64,000 bases of DNA, taken from Epiperipatus broadwayi (Eukaryota > Onychophora > Udeonychophora > Euonychophora > Peripatidae). The position numbers and the translations under genes were made by a program. The notes under the pieces were generated by a model. The model was not told the DNA's origin. It did not search any database and worked only from the letters and a program-made list of their open reading frames with translations. Where the stretch lies: NCBI GenBank assembly GCA_028023455.1, contig JAQFVV010000013.1, positions 4,900,001 to 4,964,000 on the forward strand, written 5' to 3'. Positions 58,901 through 64,000 of the stretch are shown one piece after another (position 1 is the stretch's first letter; each line of letters starts with the position of its first letter).

Positions 58901-59696
58901 TAAAATAATACTATAATTTTAATTTGCATATGCATACCATAGATGTAAAAAAGCATCTGTATTATATATATATGTGCATGTATGTTGAAAGATACTGTAT
59001 ATTTACAGGACAGTAAACAATACATATTGTATTGTAAGCATAATCTATAAACAAAGTATGAGCTATAATCTGTTACATATCATATCTGTTAGGGGAGCTT
59101 GGAGGAACATACAGAAGATATTGGAATTCCATGATTTATATATTTCCTTTATTTAATTTAGTTTTTATTTCTATATATATGCACACATATATTAATCATA
59201 GTAATAATGATATATAATGTTCTCCAAGAATGAGTGTAAAGGTCATATTAAATAGTAGCATCATTTCTTTTTTGTCATTAAAAAATATATAAGAAATCAT
59301 TATCAAATTCTTCATTATGGATATGATATTAACTGATATTATATGTTTTTGAATATTGCAATAATAACGATGTGAAAAAAAATTTAAATAGTTTTTTGTG
59401 ATATTATATGTTTTTGGATATTGCAATAATAATGATGTGAAAAAAATTAAATAGTTATTTGATAAAAGGATAGTTAAAGTAAATGATTCTTGATAATACA
59501 GATTTAGTAAAAATAATTTAACTATACAGTAACTTTCTTATAACCCTATAGATAGATTTCCATAAGCCAACCTTGTGTAACTATGCATAATGTATGAAAA
59601 CCACTAATCAACTTGGCTCTTAGGAAAACGTGGAGAAATCAGGAGGAACCTCATAGATAAGTATATGAAATTTCTGCAGACTGTTGCCTTAGGCAG
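58901..59696. other. No gene recognised
   Basis: A+T-rich. A direct duplication of about 60 bp (GATATTATATGTTTTTG-ATATTGCAATAAT) occurs at 59335-59380 and 59399-59440. Confidence 0.45.
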
Positions 59697-59860
59697 GATG
59701 GCTCAGTTGGTAGAGCATTACATTATAATTCAATACTCAAGAATATATGGGTCTAGGTTTGAATCCCATGCTAGTACTGTCATTGGTCAGGCCAGAAACA
59801 CCCGAAAAAGAAGGGAGAATAATACCTCTTGAAACATTGCGCATATACTAACCTGTTTGA
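59697..59860 (+). mobile_element. tRNA-derived SINE candidate
   Basis: Head with a good pol III A box TGGCTCAGTTGG (from 59700) and B box GGTTTGAATCCC (about 59755), spaced as in a tRNA-derived promoter but with an enlarged middle. A unique body of about 90 bp follows. The acceptor stem does not close, so it is not a functional tRNA. No second copy or target duplication was identified in this window. Confidence 0.5.
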
Positions 59861-62800
59861 TGTGCTATTACTAACAGTTGAATATATTTGGAATATTTAA
59901 ATAAAGTTAAATTTTTCTAAAGACATTTAATACACTTATTAGATGATGGAAATAGTCCAATATAAAAATACAAACCTTCAGGAAAACATGTAAGATATCC
60001 AATTACAATTTCATTACAATCCTGCAACTTAATGTTAAATTGCATTACAATAATAATGAAATGAGCAATTGGCAGATTACTACAGCAGCAAATTAATGAG
60101 CATTTACTTAAATATCTAACAATTTTCTGATGAGAATTAGCTCAAAACTTTGGCTCATGGTGAGCAATTAATTCAGTGATAAATTTTCCTGATAAACAGT
60201 TGACTCAATGATAGAGTAGCTTATGGTAAGAAGGTGGATTAACAGTGTTGACAGAGATGAAATTCTCGAAGTAAACTTTTAAAAATACATCTACATTATT
60301 AATGGGTTGGCTAAAATGAAATTCAAGAGTATTGTGATTTATCTGTACCACATCATTCCTAGGCTTCAGAGTAGCTTGTCCATTAATAGAATCCAGCTTC
60401 ATTATAATCTTTAAAGGAAAAACCATGGCAGTTTTCTAATATTTTTTAATGTAAAATTGATGATCTTTAGTATTAAAACAACTTGTTTTTAAGAGCTATA
60501 ATCCACACTTCTAGACTATGTTCCAATAACATCTATTTATTACTCAAGCTTATTAATAAATAATGTAGAGAAGAGCAAAGATAAAGAATGATTGTTTCTA
60601 AAAATAACCTAAATATTCTGTCATTACGTAATCTGATTTAAAAATTGATTCGTAAGAAACGGAATTATTTATCTCAATAGTGTTAAAATCGATTTATATG
60701 ATCACAAAATAATCATATATTAAAAGATAATAAATAGGTTTTCAGTCAGGTTAAAAGATGTGTGAGTACCAAAAGTGACACATTATGACATTGGATTATT
60801 AGTTCTTGATTCTGCCAGTCTACCCCTGCATTAAAGCATACAGTGTGTTAAAAGATGTAAGCAAATTGAAAAAAACAACAACCATATATTGGATTTACAT
60901 CCAGACATAGAACACAGTGTAGACAAATTCAGATTGTGATCAATAATCATTCTTAATATAATGTAATTGTAATAGCATTAAGTGGAATTATGTTGACATC
61001 TTTTTTCTTAATTTGACCAAAGTTTATCTATGAAAGTACATAAATGCTTTGATTCACAAGAAATAAAAACTGGAACAATGAAAGCTTCCGGAATGAAAAA
61101 CAAACAATAAAACACCTTTTGTCACTAAATTATCATTTATAAAACAAATTCATTACATATAATAACTATTACAATTAAAACTTAGATATCAATTTATTTT
61201 GCTTATCTTTTTCTACCTCCAGTGTACCATTTTTTTTTTTAAAGTATTGTCTTAGATGCGTATGTTTTAAGAATATTATACATGAGCCAAAAAAGCTGAT
61301 TAATGTTGATACAAAAAAAAATTTCAAAGCAAAAGTATGTTAGCTATGTTGAAAATAGAAGCATTAAACATAGAATCACTAAATCTTTAGTGTGAAAACA
61401 TTGTACAGAGAATCCTCATTCTCTACACTTGATTAGGGCCAGAAAAATTGTGAGAAGAATGAATTAGTAAAGAACAGAAGTCAATTTACCATCATAATAA
61501 TATCAGCTGCAATGAAAAAAAAACATATGGAGTGGATATTAGGAATGTTTTTTCTTGGTTCTGTTAAGGCCTAAAAGAGGAATCAAGAGTTTCCTTTCAA
61601 TTAACAGGAATTCTTTCCTGCAGCCCAAATTATTTAATAAAGTAATCTCAATTAAACAAAAGTTTATATCATTTAATTTTTCCCAATTCTGCTTTAAAAA
61701 AATAATAATTAAAATATTATTTAAAAAAAGAAATCCATTATTTCCTTTAAAGAAAGATCCCTTGTAATTTAAACTTTTATTAACTTTGCAGCAGAAGTTT
61801 GAATTTTACGTTTAAATACATACTTTTTCTTTTAGATAATCACTGAATATTTTTTACCATAAGTTCTATACTCCCTCCCCCTTTATGTATAACACTTGAA
61901 AATTATTTCAGTATTTTTTTTTGTGTGAGCAGATGTATTTTTTAAATTTAAGCAATGGGAAATGATTTATTTTATAAACTTCCTGTCCATGAAATTTCTA
62001 TTTCATGAAGAGAAAGAGATTTTATACTTTTATTTTCAAATGACTAATTAAATCAAACAAAAATATGCATAATGAAGATATAATAATTAAAAACTCCCAG
62101 TACATTCTTCTAGATGTATACACTGTATAATAATTTTAGTCTTGGACCATAAATGAAGAATTTAAACCTCATTAATATTCATGGGAAAAAAAAATCTGAA
62201 ACAAAATTATGATTATAAAGAGGAAATATAAGTGCTAAAAATATAGAATCACAAAATTGACTAATGTCATTTGATAAAATAGAAAATAGTTCAATGAGCA
62301 CTAGTAGCTGATATAACACAAATGTATGTAATACTTCTCAGAATGTTTCAGCTTTGATTAAAACTTCAGACAACTTTAAATACATATCATGACTTTACTT
62401 GCATTTTGTTTTTCTTTTACAATTTGTTTATATTTAATAGTTATTATTATTATTTTTTAAAAATAACTTGGTTAAAATGTTTCTAATGTTAGGGTAACAA
62501 AGGTTACTAATCTTTTTGTAATATTAATAATTATCATACAAAAAATAACCAGTATTGATGTAGGGGGGAAAAAAAGATCATTTAGCTGTAAAATACTTGG
62601 TGATAATAGTTCTGAATATAATATGGATAAATCAATAGTCGGCACTAATACAGAAAAATGAATTAAAAAGCTCATACATAGCAAAAAAAAAGATTTTTAG
62701 ATTATGCAGTTATATTGTAACACCATTGAAAAAGTGGAAACAATTGCTAAAATGAATTGATTAAAAGCAAATGGCAGGTGATAACAATAATAGGTGATCA

Positions 62801-64000
62801 TTTGTGAAAAGGCCACGATTGTTTGAAGAATTTTAAGTTGTCTCTTATTACAAATATTATATCTGTGAAGAAGTTCATTGCATCACAGTATGACTCACCA
62901 GATTCAGGAAAATTTTATTATTATAATAAAATATGATGAGGCTGCTAGTATAGATAAACTGCTGTTGAAAATTATCTCATAAGAAAGTGAAATTCTGAAA
63001 TCAGTGATCTGTGTGAATTTTTATTCGGATAGTTAAGTTTGTTTACATTTAAATTTTATGCTTTTAAAGATGAATTTTAGTTCTCATTAAAATCTGACTG
63101 TATAGAATTTACAGTCAGATTTAATACATTTTTTTATTTGTATTTTTGATATTCCTTTCACAAATGATTGGATTGGATGATCACTTCAATCTAAGCCAAG
63201 GGCCTGAAATGAATTACATAAATTTTAATATAAGCTACAATAAATAGATAATGTAATGAATGAACTTATGGCATCAATTACTTTGTTGTATCAGACCTTA
63301 CTGTACTATAATAACATTATTTTGCAATAGGTATGGATCCTATAATTAATAAGAAAGAATCAAATTCTTGAATTAAAAATAACTAAAATTTCTCAAAAAT
63401 ATGACTTCTTTATAAAAAAATTAATTAGTAATTTTTTCTGATGTATAGTAGATTGTAAGGAATTATAATCTGAACAATCTTGAATTGAAAGATTGCTTGC
63501 AATTGATGCTATTCTTACAAAAAATCAAATCAAATCTGAATGCTGCATTAAGATCATTTTGGGTAGTTGAGATTTCTCAAGCAGGGGGCTAGCCTAAAGT
63601 CAAAGTATCTTACTATTGCCCTATAAATTTATTATAGTATTTCTGATTCATAGATTCTCTACACATTACTCCAATCAATATAATTATCTCATCTATCCAT
63701 CTGATTAAATAAAGAAATGAATTATATAATTCCTCCAAATTCTTGCAAAATTTGGATTTTATTCCAGAATTTTAATCTCAACATTTCAACTATTTGATTA
63801 TGGTAATTCTCAAAGATAAAATTATAATTCAGTAAAACAAACATATATACATATAATATATTCACATATGAATAGTATGTATAATAAATATATATTTACA
63901 TTTACAATATAAAAAATCTAAATAGTTTTTACATATCAATTAATTGTATATAATTTTAAAAATTAATTATGTTTTATAATATTTAGAAGTGACATGTGAA
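59861..64000. other. A+T-rich DNA, no gene established
   Basis: A 73-codon minus open stretch at 60205-60426 has balanced residue use (ATLKPRNDVVQIN, LEFHFSQPI) and could be an exon or transposon piece, but no family is recognised. Minus 62472-62684 and plus 61555-61767 look like chance frames. A 13-bp hairpin is listed at 63090. Confidence 0.4.
63090..63122. repeat. Perfect 13-bp hairpin
   Basis: AAATCTGACTGTA (63090-63102) and its reverse complement (63110-63122) with a 7-base loop. No T-run or gene next to it suggests a role. Confidence 0.8.

Overview
This window is A+T-rich repetitive DNA from a eukaryote, most likely an invertebrate animal. The evidence is decayed non-LTR reverse transcriptases, Ty3-type LTR retrotransposons, Merlin and hAT DNA-transposon remnants, tRNA-derived SINE-like heads, and one intron-bounded exon resembling animal PPM1-type protein phosphatases. 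I cannot name the species. There are no operons, ribosome binding sites or CRISPR arrays, and host coding sequence is almost absent: one probable PP2C exon (9754-9923, minus), one possible 33-nt microexon (32378-32410, minus) and a few unrecognised open stretches.

Layout: 0.7-1.4 kb is a dead LINE. At 2.16-2.60 kb is a MITE-like element with perfect 100-bp inverted arms. At 2.6-4.4 kb is a Ty3/gypsy relic (gag, protease, integrase; reverse transcriptase missing). At 4.4-5.1 kb is a 372-bp-period hammerhead-ribozyme repeat. At 9.75 kb is the PP2C exon. From 12.4 to 19.5 kb lies a decayed LTR retrotransposon on the minus strand. At 20.3-20.9 kb is a 607-bp pure TAA microsatellite. At 22.3-25.1 kb is a long solo LTR. 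From 27 to 35.4 kb are dead LINEs and large palindromes, some with hammerhead-like cores. At 35.4-35.9 kb is a hAT MITE, and at 39.1-39.8 kb a Merlin transposase relic.

From 40.2 to 54.2 kb is a nest of insertions. A minus-strand LINE is broken by a solo LTR (50767-53375) and by a complete gag-only LTR retrotransposon (40213-49699, TTAT target duplication), whose left LTR itself carries a foreign solo LTR (42670-44738). The 375-residue gag is the only long intact gene in the window. At 56.2-58.9 kb an RTE-type LINE is interrupted by an array of 456-bp units, each with a type I hammerhead ribozyme. A SINE-like tRNA head lies at 59.7 kb; the last 4 kb is featureless.

The most interesting system is the set of hammerhead-bearing, ORF-less tandem and inverted repeats. 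At least two unrelated families (372 bp and 456 bp) share one architecture: an inverted copy, then a head-to-tail copy, each with a CUGAUGA/GAAA core, a tiny palindromic stem III and a GUC cleavage site. This matches what is known of animal retrozymes and Penelope-like element terminal repeats. The second notable item is the gag-only LTR element with an intact reading frame. No sequence search or folding program was run; all calls come from reading the sequence.
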